From DASZGI01 sp035938995 (lineage in GTDB: Bacteria > Actinomycetota > Actinomycetes > Streptomycetales > Catenulisporaceae), in the NCBI RefSeq assembly GCF_035938995.1, contig NZ_DASZGI010000138.1, positions 1 through 14,415 of the forward strand: a stretch of 14,415 bases of DNA. The letters are read 5' to 3'. The translations under genes and the position numbers were made by a program. Below the pieces are notes generated by a model. The model ran no database searches and was not told the origin of the DNA. It saw only the letters and a program-made list of their open reading frames with translations. Of the stretch, positions 5,987-13,392 are shown one piece after another (the stretch's first letter is position 1; every line of letters starts with the position of its first letter).

Positions 5987-7315
5987 ATGGCCCACGCCGC
6001 CCGCATCACCGCGCTCGACTGCCTCGATCTGCGCTTCCCGACCTCGGCCAGCCTCGACGGCTCCGACGCGATGAATCCGGACCCCGACTATTCGGCCGCC
6101 TACGTGATCCTGCGCACGGACGCCGACGACGGCCTGGACGGACACGGCTTCTGCTTCACGATCGGCCGCGGCAACGACGTGGTCGCGACCGCGATCGGCG
6201 CGCTGCGGCCCTACGTGGTCGGCCGGGTGCTCGACGACGTGCTCGGCCACCTCGGCCGGTTCAGCGCCGAGCTGGTCGGCGACAGCCAGCTGCGCTGGCT
6301 CGGCCCGGAGAAGGGTGTGATGCACATGGCCATAGGCGCCGTGCTGAACGCGGCCTGGGACCTAGCGGCCAAGCGCGCGGGCAAGCCGGTGTGGAAGCTG
6401 CTGGCCGACATGTCGCCCAAACAGCTGGTCGGCCTGGTGGACTTCCGGTACATCGCGGACGCGCTCACCCCGGACGAGGCGCTGGAGATCCTCGCCGCCG
6501 CGCAGCCCGGCCGCGCCGAGCGCGAGCGGATCCTGCTGCGCGACGGCTATCCGGCGTACACGACCTCGGCCGGTTGGCTCGGCTACGCCGACGCGAAGGT
6601 CACCCGGCTGGCCCGCGAGGCGGTGGCGTCCGGCTTCACCCAGATCAAGCTCAAGGTGGGCGCCTCGCTCGAGGACGACGTGCGGCGGATGCGGGCGGCC
6701 CGGGCCGCCGTCGGGCCGCAGGTGCGCATCGCGGTGGACGCGAACCAGCGCTGGAACATCGGCGAGGCGATCGACTGGATGGGCGCGCTGGCCGAGTTCG
6801 ACCCCTACTGGATCGAGGAGCCGACCAGCCCGGACGACGTGCTCGGGCACGCGACGATCCGGCGGGCGGTGGCCCCGGTGAAGGTGGCCACCGGCGAGCA
6901 CGTGCAGAACCGGGTCATCTTCAAGCAGCTGCTACAGGCCCGGGCGGTCGACATCGTGCAGATCGACGCGGCGCGGGTCGGCGGGGTCAACGAGAACGTG
7001 GCGATCCTGCTGCTGGCGGCCAAGTTCGGGGTGCCGGTGTGCCCGCACGCGGGCGGGGTAGGTCTCTGCGAGCTGGTGCAGCACCTGTCGATGTTCGACT
7101 ATGTGGCCGTCACCGGCACGATGGCGGACCGGGTGATCGAGTACGTGGACCACCTGCACGAGCACTTCGTGGACCCGGTGCGGATCGTCGCGGGCCGCTA
7201 CGCCGCGCCGACCGCGCCGGGCTTCGGCGCCGAGATGCTGGCCGCCAGCCGGAGGGAGTACGCGTACCCGGACGGGCCGGTGTGGCGCGCGCGCAAGGAG
7301 GCGGTGGCGCTGTGA
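5987..7315 (+). CDS. fucD: L-fuconate dehydratase (enolase superfamily)
   Basis: A protein of 442 residues, close to the usual length of L-fuconate dehydratases (about 440). It is predicted to dehydrate L-fuconate to 2-keto-3-deoxy-L-fuconate using Mg2+. The enolase-superfamily active site is visible: KLK at 221-223 with the second Lys as base, metal ligands Asp251 (VDAN), a Glu in WIEEP (277-278) and Glu304 (ATGEH), and His354 in CPHAGGVGL as the second catalytic residue. The N-terminal capping domain begins ITALDCLDLRFPTS..LDGSDAMNPDPDYSAAYV, very typical of this subfamily and of human ENOSF1. The frame is open back to 5771, but AAGGGG (5973-5978), 8 bases before the ATG at 5987, and the family start decide for 5987. 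Its last 4 bases overlap the SDR gene. Relatives also accept L-galactonate or D-arabinonate, so the true sugar should be taken as L-fucose-like. Confidence 0.92.
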   Translation: MAHAARITALDCLDLRFPTSASLDGSDAMNPDPDYSAAYVILRTDADDGLDGHGFCFTIGRGNDVVATAIGALRPYVVGRVLDDVLGHLGRFSAELVGDSQLRWLGPEKGVMHMAIGAVLNAAWDLAAKRAGKPVWKLLADMSPKQLVGLVDFRYIADALTPDEALEILAAAQPGRAERERILLRDGYPAYTTSAGWLGYADAKVTRLAREAVASGFTQIKLKVGASLEDDVRRMRAARAAVGPQVRIAVDANQRWNIGEAIDWMGALAEFDPYWIEEPTSPDDVLGHATIRRAVAPVKVATGEHVQNRVIFKQLLQARAVDIVQIDAARVGGVNENVAILLLAAKFGVPVCPHAGGVGLCELVQHLSMFDYVAVTGTMADRVIEYVDHLHEHFVDPVRIVAGRYAAPTAPGFGAEMLAASRREYAYPDGPVWRARKEAVAL

Positions 7316-8139
7316 GCGCCGGAACGGAGGGCACTTCAGTGGCGGACAACGGCAGCGGGAACCGGGTGGCCGGGGCGGACTTCGCCGGGCTGGTCGCGAT
7401 CGTGACCGGCGGCGCTTCCGGCATCGGCGCGGCGGCCGCGGAGCTGCTGGAGGCTCGCGGCGCGCGGGTCGCCGTGCTGGACCGCGCGGTGGAGGAGGCC
7501 AAGTCGGACTCGCGGCTGGCCCTGACCGCCGACGTGACCGACGACGCGTCGGTGCGCGCCGCGGTCGACGCGGTCGCGGACGCCTTCGGCGGCGTGGACG
7601 TGCTGGTGAACAACGCCGGGGTCGGGGCGATCGGCACGGTCGCGGACAACCCGGACGACGAGTGGCGGCGGGTCTTCGACGTCAACGTGTTCGGCATGGT
7701 GCGGGTAAGTCGGGCCGCCCTGCCGTACCTGCGCCGTTCAAACGCCGCTTCGATCGTCAACACCTGCTCGATCGCGGCCACCGCCGGATTGCCGCAGCGC
7801 GCGCTCTACAGCGCGACGAAGGGCGCTGTGCTCTCGCTGACGCTGTCGATGGCCGCCGACCACGTCCGTGAGGCCATCCGGGTGAACTGTGTGAACCCGG
7901 GGACCGCCGACACGCCGTGGGTCGGCCGGCTCCTGGCCCAGTCGGACGATCCGGCCCGCGAGCGCGCCGCGCTGGAGGCCCGCCAGCCGCTCGGCCGCCT
8001 GGTCTACGCCGAGGAGGTCGCGTACGCGATCGCCTACCTGGCCAGCCCGCTGTCCGGCTCGACCACGGGGACCGCGCTGGCCGTGGACGGCGGCATGGGC
8101 GGGCTGCGGGTGCGCCCGGCCGGGGCTCCGACCCGGTAA
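7312..8139 (+). CDS. SDR, 2-keto-3-deoxy-L-fuconate dehydrogenase (predicted)
   Basis: A classical short-chain dehydrogenase of 275 residues. The cofactor motif TGGASGIG is at 32-39, Asp57 in VLDRA favours NAD over NADP, NNAG is at 100-103, and the catalytic Ser153, Tyr166 and Lys170 are in the expected spacing, followed by the NPG motif (195-197). Next to the dehydratase, its likely reaction is oxidation of 2-keto-3-deoxy-L-fuconate to the 2,4-diketo acid, the substrate of the divergent FAH-fold hydrolase. The chosen GTG at 7312 overlaps the dehydratase stop (GTGA) and has AAGGAGG (7295-7301) 10 bases upstream. A second GTG at 7339, with GGAGG (7326-7330) 8 bases upstream, is nearly as good and would give a protein 9 residues shorter that is closer to typical SDR N-termini. 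Confidence 0.9.
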   Translation: MSAGTEGTSVADNGSGNRVAGADFAGLVAIVTGGASGIGAAAAELLEARGARVAVLDRAVEEAKSDSRLALTADVTDDASVRAAVDAVADAFGGVDVLVNNAGVGAIGTVADNPDDEWRRVFDVNVFGMVRVSRAALPYLRRSNAASIVNTCSIAATAGLPQRALYSATKGAVLSLTLSMAADHVREAIRVNCVNPGTADTPWVGRLLAQSDDPARERAALEARQPLGRLVYAEEVAYAIAYLASPLSGSTTGTALAVDGGMGGLRVRPAGAPTR

Positions 8140-8148
8140 GAGCGCAGT

Positions 8149-8203
8149 TCATTTCGATGAGCCAGCGTCACTGCGAATGATCCGATCATAGTCGAACGAA
8201 TGA
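8149..8203. repeat. Inverted and direct repeats after SDR gene
   Basis: CGAATGA occurs at 8174-8180 and again at 8197-8203, 23 bases apart. A near-complementary TCATTTCG lies at 8149-8156 and could pair with the first copy through a bulged stem. Between the direct repeats sits the palindrome ATGATC-C-GATCAT. The block may be the transcription end of the SDR unit, an operator, or both; there is no T-run. Confidence 0.35.
8177..8189. promoter_or_regulatory. Palindrome ATGATC-C-GATCAT, candidate operator
   Basis: Two perfect 6-base arms around a single C, 106 bases upstream of the -35 of the transporter promoter. The size and odd centre resemble operators of GntR-type regulators, which often control sugar-acid operons. 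No regulator gene is in the window, so the assignment is a guess. Confidence 0.4.
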
Positions 8204-8294
8204 GTTCCGGGGTCCCGTCGACGTGCCCCCGAAGCAGCACATCAGAAGCTGAGAACTGGCGCTACACGGATCTATACCGTTTTCGTCTCGACCG

Positions 8295-8324
8295 TTGACT
8301 GCTCACATTCATCGGACCTATGTT
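8295..8324 (+). promoter_or_regulatory. Promoter of transporter-reductase-lactonase operon
   Basis: TTGACT (8295-8300, 5 of 6 matches to consensus) and TATGTT (8319-8324, 4 of 6), separated by 18 bases. The start of transcription is expected near 8331, about 52 bases before the TTG start of the binding-protein gene. TCATCGGACC (8309-8318) fills the spacer directly before the -10, the second copy of the motif found upstream of the hydrolase. Confidence 0.6.
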
Positions 8325-8327
8325 GGC

Positions 8328-8355
8328 CGCAGGTTAAGCACTGTTCGCGCAGGTT
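8328..8355 (+). repeat. Direct repeat CGCAGGTT, 20-bp period
   Basis: CGCAGGTT is found at 8328-8335 and 8348-8355, with the first copy on the expected transcription start. TTAAGCA (8334-8340) and TGCTCAA (8355-8361) also form a 6-of-7 inverted repeat over the same stretch. The position just downstream of the -10 suits a repressor site, but this is inference. Confidence 0.35.
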
Positions 8356-8382
8356 GCTCAAAGACGAGACCTGGAGGACCCG

Positions 8383-9549
8383 TTGGACCACCGCCCACGC
8401 CGCCGGCAGCGCGCGCTGCGCACCACCGCCGCCGCGGCTTGCCTTGCCCTGATAGCGGCCGGTTGCGGTTCGCACAAGTCATCGACCACGGGCGCGGGCT
8501 CCACGGCCGGCTCGGGGAAGATCAAGATCGGCGTCGCGCTGACGTACAACAACACCGCGTTCTGGGCCGCGTACATCAACTACCAGACCCAGTATGCGTC
8601 GCAGGACGGCGTCCAGCTGATCGGGCCGCTGCTGGCCCAGGCGGACGCGTCGCTGCAGAACCAGCAGATCGAGGAGCTGGTCAACCAGGGCGCGCAGGCC
8701 ATCATCGTCAATCCGGAGACCGCCACCAGCCTCGGCCCGGCGATCTCCTACGCGGCCGCGCACAACGTGCAGCTGGTGTCCGTGGACACCATCGTCGGCG
8801 TCGGCCACGTGTACATGGTGGTGCGCGCGTCGAACACGCTGTACGGGCAGGACGCCTGCGCCTACATCGCCGGCAAGGTCACCTCGGGCTACGTGCTCGA
8901 CCTGGAGGGCGACCTGTCCTCGTCGAACGGCGCGGACCGGTCCAACGCCTTCGAGGGGTGCATGGCGCAGAACGACCCGGGCGTCAAGGTGCTGAAGGAC
9001 CCGACGAACTGGACCGAGGCGACGGCGGTCAGCGACGCGCAGAACGCGGTCAACGCCTACGGCTCGCAGCTCAAGGCGATCTACGCGCAGTGGAGCAGCC
9101 CTGACACGGGCGTCATCCCGCTGCTGCAGTCCAAGGGCTACGGCAAGGTCGGCGCGGCCAACCACGTGATCCTGATCAGCGACGACGGCGTGCCATTCGA
9201 GATGTGCGACATCCAGAACGGCTCCCTGGACGCGGCGCAGTCGCAGCCGGCCAACCTGTACGCGCAGTACGCCCTGCAGTACGCGATCGACGCGGCCAAG
9301 GGTGTCAAGCACAACGTCGGGGACCCCGGCGGCGGCGCGCCTACGCTGCAGAACGTGACGTACAACGGGGACACCAACCTCGCCGACCCGATCGTCGCGC
9401 CCTTCGTCACCGCCACCCAGCAGACGCTGACGGTCCAGTCGCCGGTGGACAACCTGCCCGGCTCGCTCCAGAGCACGGCGGTGACCGACAGCACCCTGTG
9501 GGGCAACGTCTATGGGGCGGCGCACGGCGGAGTCTGCGCCAACTCCTAG
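8383..9549 (+). CDS. Sugar-binding lipoprotein of CUT2 ABC importer
   Basis: A protein of 388 residues of the periplasmic-binding-protein type 4 family (ribose/galactose-binding fold), acting outside the membrane to capture the sugar. An arginine-rich N-terminus, a hydrophobic segment (about 14-26) and a lipobox ending AAGC at Cys28 mark it as a lipoprotein; a Ser/Thr/Gly linker (29-45) follows. The first strand KIKIGVALTYNNTAFWAAYI (46-65) and QQIEELVNQGAQAIIVNP (94-111) are family hallmarks. The mature part has four more cysteines (159, 193, 275, 385), which could form disulfides. The TTG start at 8383 is supported by GGAGG (8373-8377) with a 5-base spacer and by the signal peptide it produces. 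It leads an operon with an ATPase, a permease and two L-fucose pathway enzymes, so L-fucose or a fucose-like sugar is the likely ligand. Confidence 0.9.
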   Translation: MDHRPRRRQRALRTTAAAACLALIAAGCGSHKSSTTGAGSTAGSGKIKIGVALTYNNTAFWAAYINYQTQYASQDGVQLIGPLLAQADASLQNQQIEELVNQGAQAIIVNPETATSLGPAISYAAAHNVQLVSVDTIVGVGHVYMVVRASNTLYGQDACAYIAGKVTSGYVLDLEGDLSSSNGADRSNAFEGCMAQNDPGVKVLKDPTNWTEATAVSDAQNAVNAYGSQLKAIYAQWSSPDTGVIPLLQSKGYGKVGAANHVILISDDGVPFEMCDIQNGSLDAAQSQPANLYAQYALQYAIDAAKGVKHNVGDPGGGAPTLQNVTYNGDTNLADPIVAPFVTATQQTLTVQSPVDNLPGSLQSTAVTDSTLWGNVYGAAHGGVCANS

Positions 9550-9602
9550 CCGCCGGACCACCGCCGGATCGGCCGACACGTAGGTGAGCAAAGGGAGTAC
9601 AT

Positions 9603-11237
9603 GTGACAGAGGTCGGGGCAGCGGTCGAGGCGATCGGGATCCACAAGAGCTTCGGTCCGACCCGCGCGCTGCGCGGCGTCGGCCTGGCCCTGGAGCCCGG
9701 CCGCTGCCTGGGCCTGGTCGGGCGCAACGGCGCGGGCAAGTCGACCATGGTCTCGGTGCTCAGCGGCCTGGTCCAGCCGGACGCCGGCGAGGTCCGGTTC
9801 GCCGGCCGGCCGGCCCCGCCCGCGGGCGCCGTGCACGCCTGGCGGGAGCGGATCGCCACGGTGCACCAGCACTCGATGGTGGTGCCGGACCTGACCGTGG
9901 CGGAGAACATCTTCCTCGGCCGGCTGCCGCAGCGGCGCGGCCCGCTGGGCTGGCGTTCTGTTTCCTGGCGCACCGTCAACGCCGACGCGCGCCGGACCCT
10001 GGACGACTGGGGCCTGGAGATCGACCCCGGCGCGCCGTGCCGCGGCCTGACCGTCGAGCAGCGGCAACTGGTGGAGATCGCCCGCGCGGTGGCCTCCGGG
10101 ACCCGCTGCCTGCTGCTGGACGAGCCGACCGCGGCACTCGAGCACGACGCGGTGGCCCGGCTCTTCTCCCGGGTCAAGCAGCTGGTCGCGTCCGGCGTCG
10201 CGGTCCTCTACATCTCGCACCACCTGGAAGAGGTCTTCGACATCTGCGACGACGTGGCGGTGCTGCGTGATGGCGCGCTGGTGCTGTCCGCGCCGACCCG
10301 CGAGCTGACCCGGGACCAGCTGATCGGCGCGATGGTCGGACCGGTCCCCACCCGGGAGATCGACGCCACCGTGTCGCGCCTTGATCTGTCCGGCGCCGGG
10401 GACGTTCGCGACGCCGAGCGGCTGCTCGAGGTCCGTGAACTGACCGCCACCTCCCCGCGCGGAGCCGTGCGCGGCGTCTCGCTGCACGTCGCGGCGGGCG
10501 AGCAGGTGGGCGTGGTCGGCCTGGTCAGCTCGGGCGTCATCACCCTCGGCCGGGTCGTCGCCGGCGCCGACCGGGCCGACGGCGGGACGGTGCTGCTGGC
10601 CGGACGGCCGCTGCCCAACGGGCGCCGGGACTCGGCGCTGCGGGCCGGCGTCGGCTACATCCCGGAGGACCGGCGGGCTGAAGGCTTCGTCGGGCCGCTG
10701 TCGATCGCCGAGAACACGACCATGACGGTGACCGACCGCATCGCCCGCCAGGGCCGCGGCGTGCTAACCCCGCGCGCACTAGAGCGGGCCGCCGCGCCGC
10801 TGACCACGGCGCTCGGGGTGGCCGCGGCGTCGCTTCGCCAGCCGGTGGACGAGCTGTCCGGTGGCAACCAGCAGAAGGTGACGGTCGCCCGGGCGCTGGC
10901 GCGCGACCCGAAGCTGGTGGTCGCGATCACCCCGACCCGCGGGGTGGACGTCGCCTCGAAGGAGCTGCTGCTCGGGGCGCTGCGCGCGGCGGCCGAGCGC
11001 GGCGCCGGGGTGTTGCTGGCCACCGACGACCTCGACGACATCGAACACTGCGACCGGGTCGTGGTGCTGGTCCGCGGCGCGGTCGCGGCCGAGTACCGCC
11101 GGGCGCAGGCCCCGGCGCCGCCGTTCGACCGGGAGACCCTGATCGCCGCGATCGAGGGCCTGGGCGCCGATCCGGACGCCGCTGATTCGGACGCCGCCGT
11201 GTCCCTCGACCCGCACCGGAAGGAAAGCCGAGCGTGA
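9603..11237 (+). CDS. CUT2 sugar ABC importer ATPase (two NBDs)
   Basis: A protein of 544 residues with two fused nucleotide-binding domains, as in RbsA, XylG and MglA. NBD1 has Walker A GRNGAGKST (40-48), a weak signature LTVEQRQ (149-155), Walker B LLLDEP (170-175) and H-loop His206. NBD2 has a degenerate Walker A region (GLVSSGVITLGR, 306-317, no GK), a good signature LSGGNQQK (418-425), and AITPTRGVD (441-449) where LDEPTRGID is usual, so the acidic Walker B pair is missing. This predicts a single working ATP site, made of NBD1 Walker motifs plus the NBD2 signature. The GTG start at 9603 follows AAGGGAG (9591-9597). Its stop overlaps the permease start by 4 bases. The 53-base gap after the binding protein holds no obvious terminator. 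Confidence 0.92.
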   Translation: MTEVGAAVEAIGIHKSFGPTRALRGVGLALEPGRCLGLVGRNGAGKSTMVSVLSGLVQPDAGEVRFAGRPAPPAGAVHAWRERIATVHQHSMVVPDLTVAENIFLGRLPQRRGPLGWRSVSWRTVNADARRTLDDWGLEIDPGAPCRGLTVEQRQLVEIARAVASGTRCLLLDEPTAALEHDAVARLFSRVKQLVASGVAVLYISHHLEEVFDICDDVAVLRDGALVLSAPTRELTRDQLIGAMVGPVPTREIDATVSRLDLSGAGDVRDAERLLEVRELTATSPRGAVRGVSLHVAAGEQVGVVGLVSSGVITLGRVVAGADRADGGTVLLAGRPLPNGRRDSALRAGVGYIPEDRRAEGFVGPLSIAENTTMTVTDRIARQGRGVLTPRALERAAAPLTTALGVAAASLRQPVDELSGGNQQKVTVARALARDPKLVVAITPTRGVDVASKELLLGALRAAAERGAGVLLATDDLDDIEHCDRVVVLVRGAVAAEYRRAQAPAPPFDRETLIAAIEGLGADPDAADSDAAVSLDPHRKESRA

Positions 11238-12370
11238 GCTCCGTCAGCGACCGTGACCAGGCCACCTCGGCCACTCCCCCGCACGTCGGCGCCGGATCGC
11301 CGCCCGATCCGGCGCCGGCCCCGCCCGCAGTCACCGGGCCGCCGGCTCCGCACAGCCTGGCGGCCCGGCTGCTGGCGCGCGGAGCCGGGCGCAACCCCGC
11401 CGCGGTGTCCTGGATCCGGCAGGCCGCGCTGCTGCCCGTCCTGGTCCTCGTCCTCATCGTCGGGGTGAGCCAGAGCAGCGTGTTCTTCACCGTCAACAAC
11501 CTGGTCTCCGGCGTCGGGCAGCAGGTGTCCGCGCTCGGGGTGACGGTGGTCGGCGAGAGCCTGATCCTGCTGATCGGCGGCATGGACCTGTCGCTGGAGG
11601 CCACCTATGGCCTGGCGCCGATGGTCGCCGCGTGGCTGCTGGTGCCCACCCTGGCGTTCGGCTCGGGCGCCCGGCTCAACCCGTATCTCGGCATCCTGAT
11701 CCTGCTGGCGATCGGCGCCGCGGTCGGCCTCGCCAACGGCCTGATGATCGTGAAGGCGCGGTTGAACGGCTTCATCGTGACGCTCGGCATGACCGTCCTG
11801 CTGGCCGGGGTGCAGAACGGCATCGTGCACGGCCAGGGGCCGTATGAGCTGCCCGCGGCGTTCTCCTACCTCGGCAGCGCCTTCGTCGGCCAGGTTCCGG
11901 TGTCGCTGCTGGTCGCCGGGGCGATCTTCGTGCTGACCGGGCTGTTCCTGCGCTACCACCGCACCGGCCGGTCGATCTACGCGATCGGCGGCAATCCGGA
12001 GGCGGCGCGGGCGGCCGGGATCAAGGTCGACCGGATCAAGATCGGGGTCTACATCGCCGGGTCGGTCCTCGCCGCGCTGGGCGGACTGATGGAGGCGGGC
12101 AGGGTCTCCTCGGTGACGGTCCAGCAGGGCTACCAGGAGGGCATCATCTTCACCGTGTTCGCGGCGGCCGTGATCGGCGGGGTGTCGCTCAAGGGCGGGC
12201 GCGGCAGCATGATCGGGGCCGCGTCCGGGGTGATCCTGCTCGGGCTGGTGCAGAACATCATCGACCTGGCTCAGGTGTCGAACTACTGGCAGCTGGCGAT
12301 CAGCGGCGCGGTCATCCTGTTCGCCCTGGTCCTGGCCCGCGTGGTGGGTGGAGAGGCAAGCGCCGAGTGA
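11234..12370 (+). CDS. CUT2 sugar ABC importer permease
   Basis: A protein of 378 residues of the branched-chain/ribose permease family (BPD_transp_2, RbsC-like), forming the membrane channel of the importer. The first about 60 residues are hydrophilic and rich in Pro and Ala, followed by many hydrophobic segments beginning at about 64-80. Family motifs are IGGMDLSLEA (114-123, the GGIDLSVG motif), RTGRSIYAIGGNPEAARAAGI (243-263, the cytoplasmic loop that contacts the ATPase) and VIGGVSLKGGRGS (313-325). The GTG at 11234 overlaps the ATPase stop (GTGA), and its own stop overlaps the reductase start in the same way, so the three genes are probably translated together. The long disordered N-terminal tail is the only unusual part. 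Confidence 0.92.
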   Translation: MSSVSDRDQATSATPPHVGAGSPPDPAPAPPAVTGPPAPHSLAARLLARGAGRNPAAVSWIRQAALLPVLVLVLIVGVSQSSVFFTVNNLVSGVGQQVSALGVTVVGESLILLIGGMDLSLEATYGLAPMVAAWLLVPTLAFGSGARLNPYLGILILLAIGAAVGLANGLMIVKARLNGFIVTLGMTVLLAGVQNGIVHGQGPYELPAAFSYLGSAFVGQVPVSLLVAGAIFVLTGLFLRYHRTGRSIYAIGGNPEAARAAGIKVDRIKIGVYIAGSVLAALGGLMEAGRVSSVTVQQGYQEGIIFTVFAAAVIGGVSLKGGRGSMIGAASGVILLGLVQNIIDLAQVSNYWQLAISGAVILFALVLARVVGGEASAE

Positions 12371-13392
12371 GTCCCCGCATCGAGACGCGGGCGGCCCTCG
12401 GCCGGTCCTCCGTCTCCGTCACCCCGCTCTCGCTCGGCACCGCCCCGCTCGGCAACCTGTTTCGGGCCGTGACCGATCGGGAGGCCGCGGCAGTCGTCGC
12501 CGCCGCGCTCGAGGCCGGGATCGGGTATATCGACACCGCGCCGCACTATGGCCTGGGCCTGGCCGAGGAACGGCTGGGCCGCGCGCTCGCCGAGTCGCCG
12601 GTCGAGTCGCCGGTCAAGTCGCCGGTCAAGTCGCCGGTCAAGCGGGCCGACCTCACCCTGTCCACGAAGGTCGGCCGCCTGCTGCGCCCGCTCGAGCCGG
12701 GCGAGGAGGTCGATGGACAGGGTTTCGTCGACACTCCCGCCCGCGCCCGCGTCTGGGACTTCAGCCGCGACGGCATCCGCGCGTCGATCGAGGCGTCGCT
12801 GACACGCCTCGGTGTGGACCGGGTCGACGTCGCGCTGCTGCACGACCCGGACGACCACGAGCGGGAGGTATACGAATCCGGATACGCGGCGCTGGACGAG
12901 CTGCGTGCCGAGGGCGTCGTCGGTGCGATCGGCGCGGGCATGAACCAGTCGGCGATGTTGGCGAGGCTCGTGCGCGACTTCGACCTCGACGTCGTCCTGT
13001 GCGCCGGGCGCTACACCCTGCTGGACCAGTCCGCGCTCGCGGACCTACTGCCGCAGTGCGAGCGCCGCGGCACGTCGGTCGTCGTCGGCGGGGTCTACAA
13101 CTCCGGTCTGCTCGCGGATCCGAAGCCCGGCGCGCCGTTCGACTACGCACCGGCGAGTGACGACCTGCTTGGCCGGGCTCTGGCGATCAAAGAGATCTGC
13201 GACGGTTTCCAGGTCCCGCTGCGCGCCGCCGCGGTGCAGTTCCCGCTTCGCCATGCGGCGGTCGCCAGCGTGCTGGTCGGCTGCCGCAGTGTCGCAGAGG
13301 TACGCGACAATGCTGCGATGTTCGCTTGGCAGATTCCGGACACCCTATGGTCCGCGCTGACTGAGGCGGGTTTTCTGGCGGTCGGCGCATGA
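12367..13392 (+). CDS. Aldo/keto reductase, predicted L-fucose dehydrogenase
   Basis: A protein of 341 residues with the AKR barrel. The catalytic tetrad is present: Asp56 and Tyr61 in YIDTAPHYG, Lys101 in STKVGR and His159 in LLHDPD. GTAPLGN (24-30) near the N-terminus and VGRLLRPL (102-109) are typical of the D-threo-aldose 1-dehydrogenase (L-fucose dehydrogenase) group, which oxidises L-fucose at C1 to the lactone with NAD(P). The neighbouring lactonase and sugar importer support this. The GTG at 12367 overlaps the permease stop; GGAGAGG (12351-12357) is 9 bases upstream. Residues 76-91 are four tandem tetrapeptides (ESPV, ESPV, KSPV, KSPV) inserted just before the strand that carries Lys101, so they lie close to the active-site end of the barrel but probably in a surface loop. 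Confidence 0.88.
   Translation: MSPRIETRAALGRSSVSVTPLSLGTAPLGNLFRAVTDREAAAVVAAALEAGIGYIDTAPHYGLGLAEERLGRALAESPVESPVKSPVKSPVKRADLTLSTKVGRLLRPLEPGEEVDGQGFVDTPARARVWDFSRDGIRASIEASLTRLGVDRVDVALLHDPDDHEREVYESGYAALDELRAEGVVGAIGAGMNQSAMLARLVRDFDLDVVLCAGRYTLLDQSALADLLPQCERRGTSVVVGGVYNSGLLADPKPGAPFDYAPASDDLLGRALAIKEICDGFQVPLRAAAVQFPLRHAAVASVLVGCRSVAEVRDNAAMFAWQIPDTLWSALTEAGFLAVGA
12592..12639 (+). repeat. 12-bp in-frame tandem repeat in reductase gene
   Basis: Four copies of RAGTCGCCGGTC (GAG in copies 1-2, AAG in copies 3-4) at 12592, 12604, 12616 and 12628. They encode ESPV-ESPV-KSPV-KSPV. The near identity of the copies points to recent slippage or expansion, and the unit length keeps the reading frame. 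Confidence 0.85.

Noticed and set aside
6391..7311. Upstream extension of the SDR frame through the dehydratase gene
   Set aside because: This part is the out-of-frame shadow of the dehydratase; the SDR fold begins only after 7312.
12592..12639. CRISPR-like array
   Set aside because: The units are 12 bases, contiguous, without spacers and in-frame within a gene; no cas genes are present.
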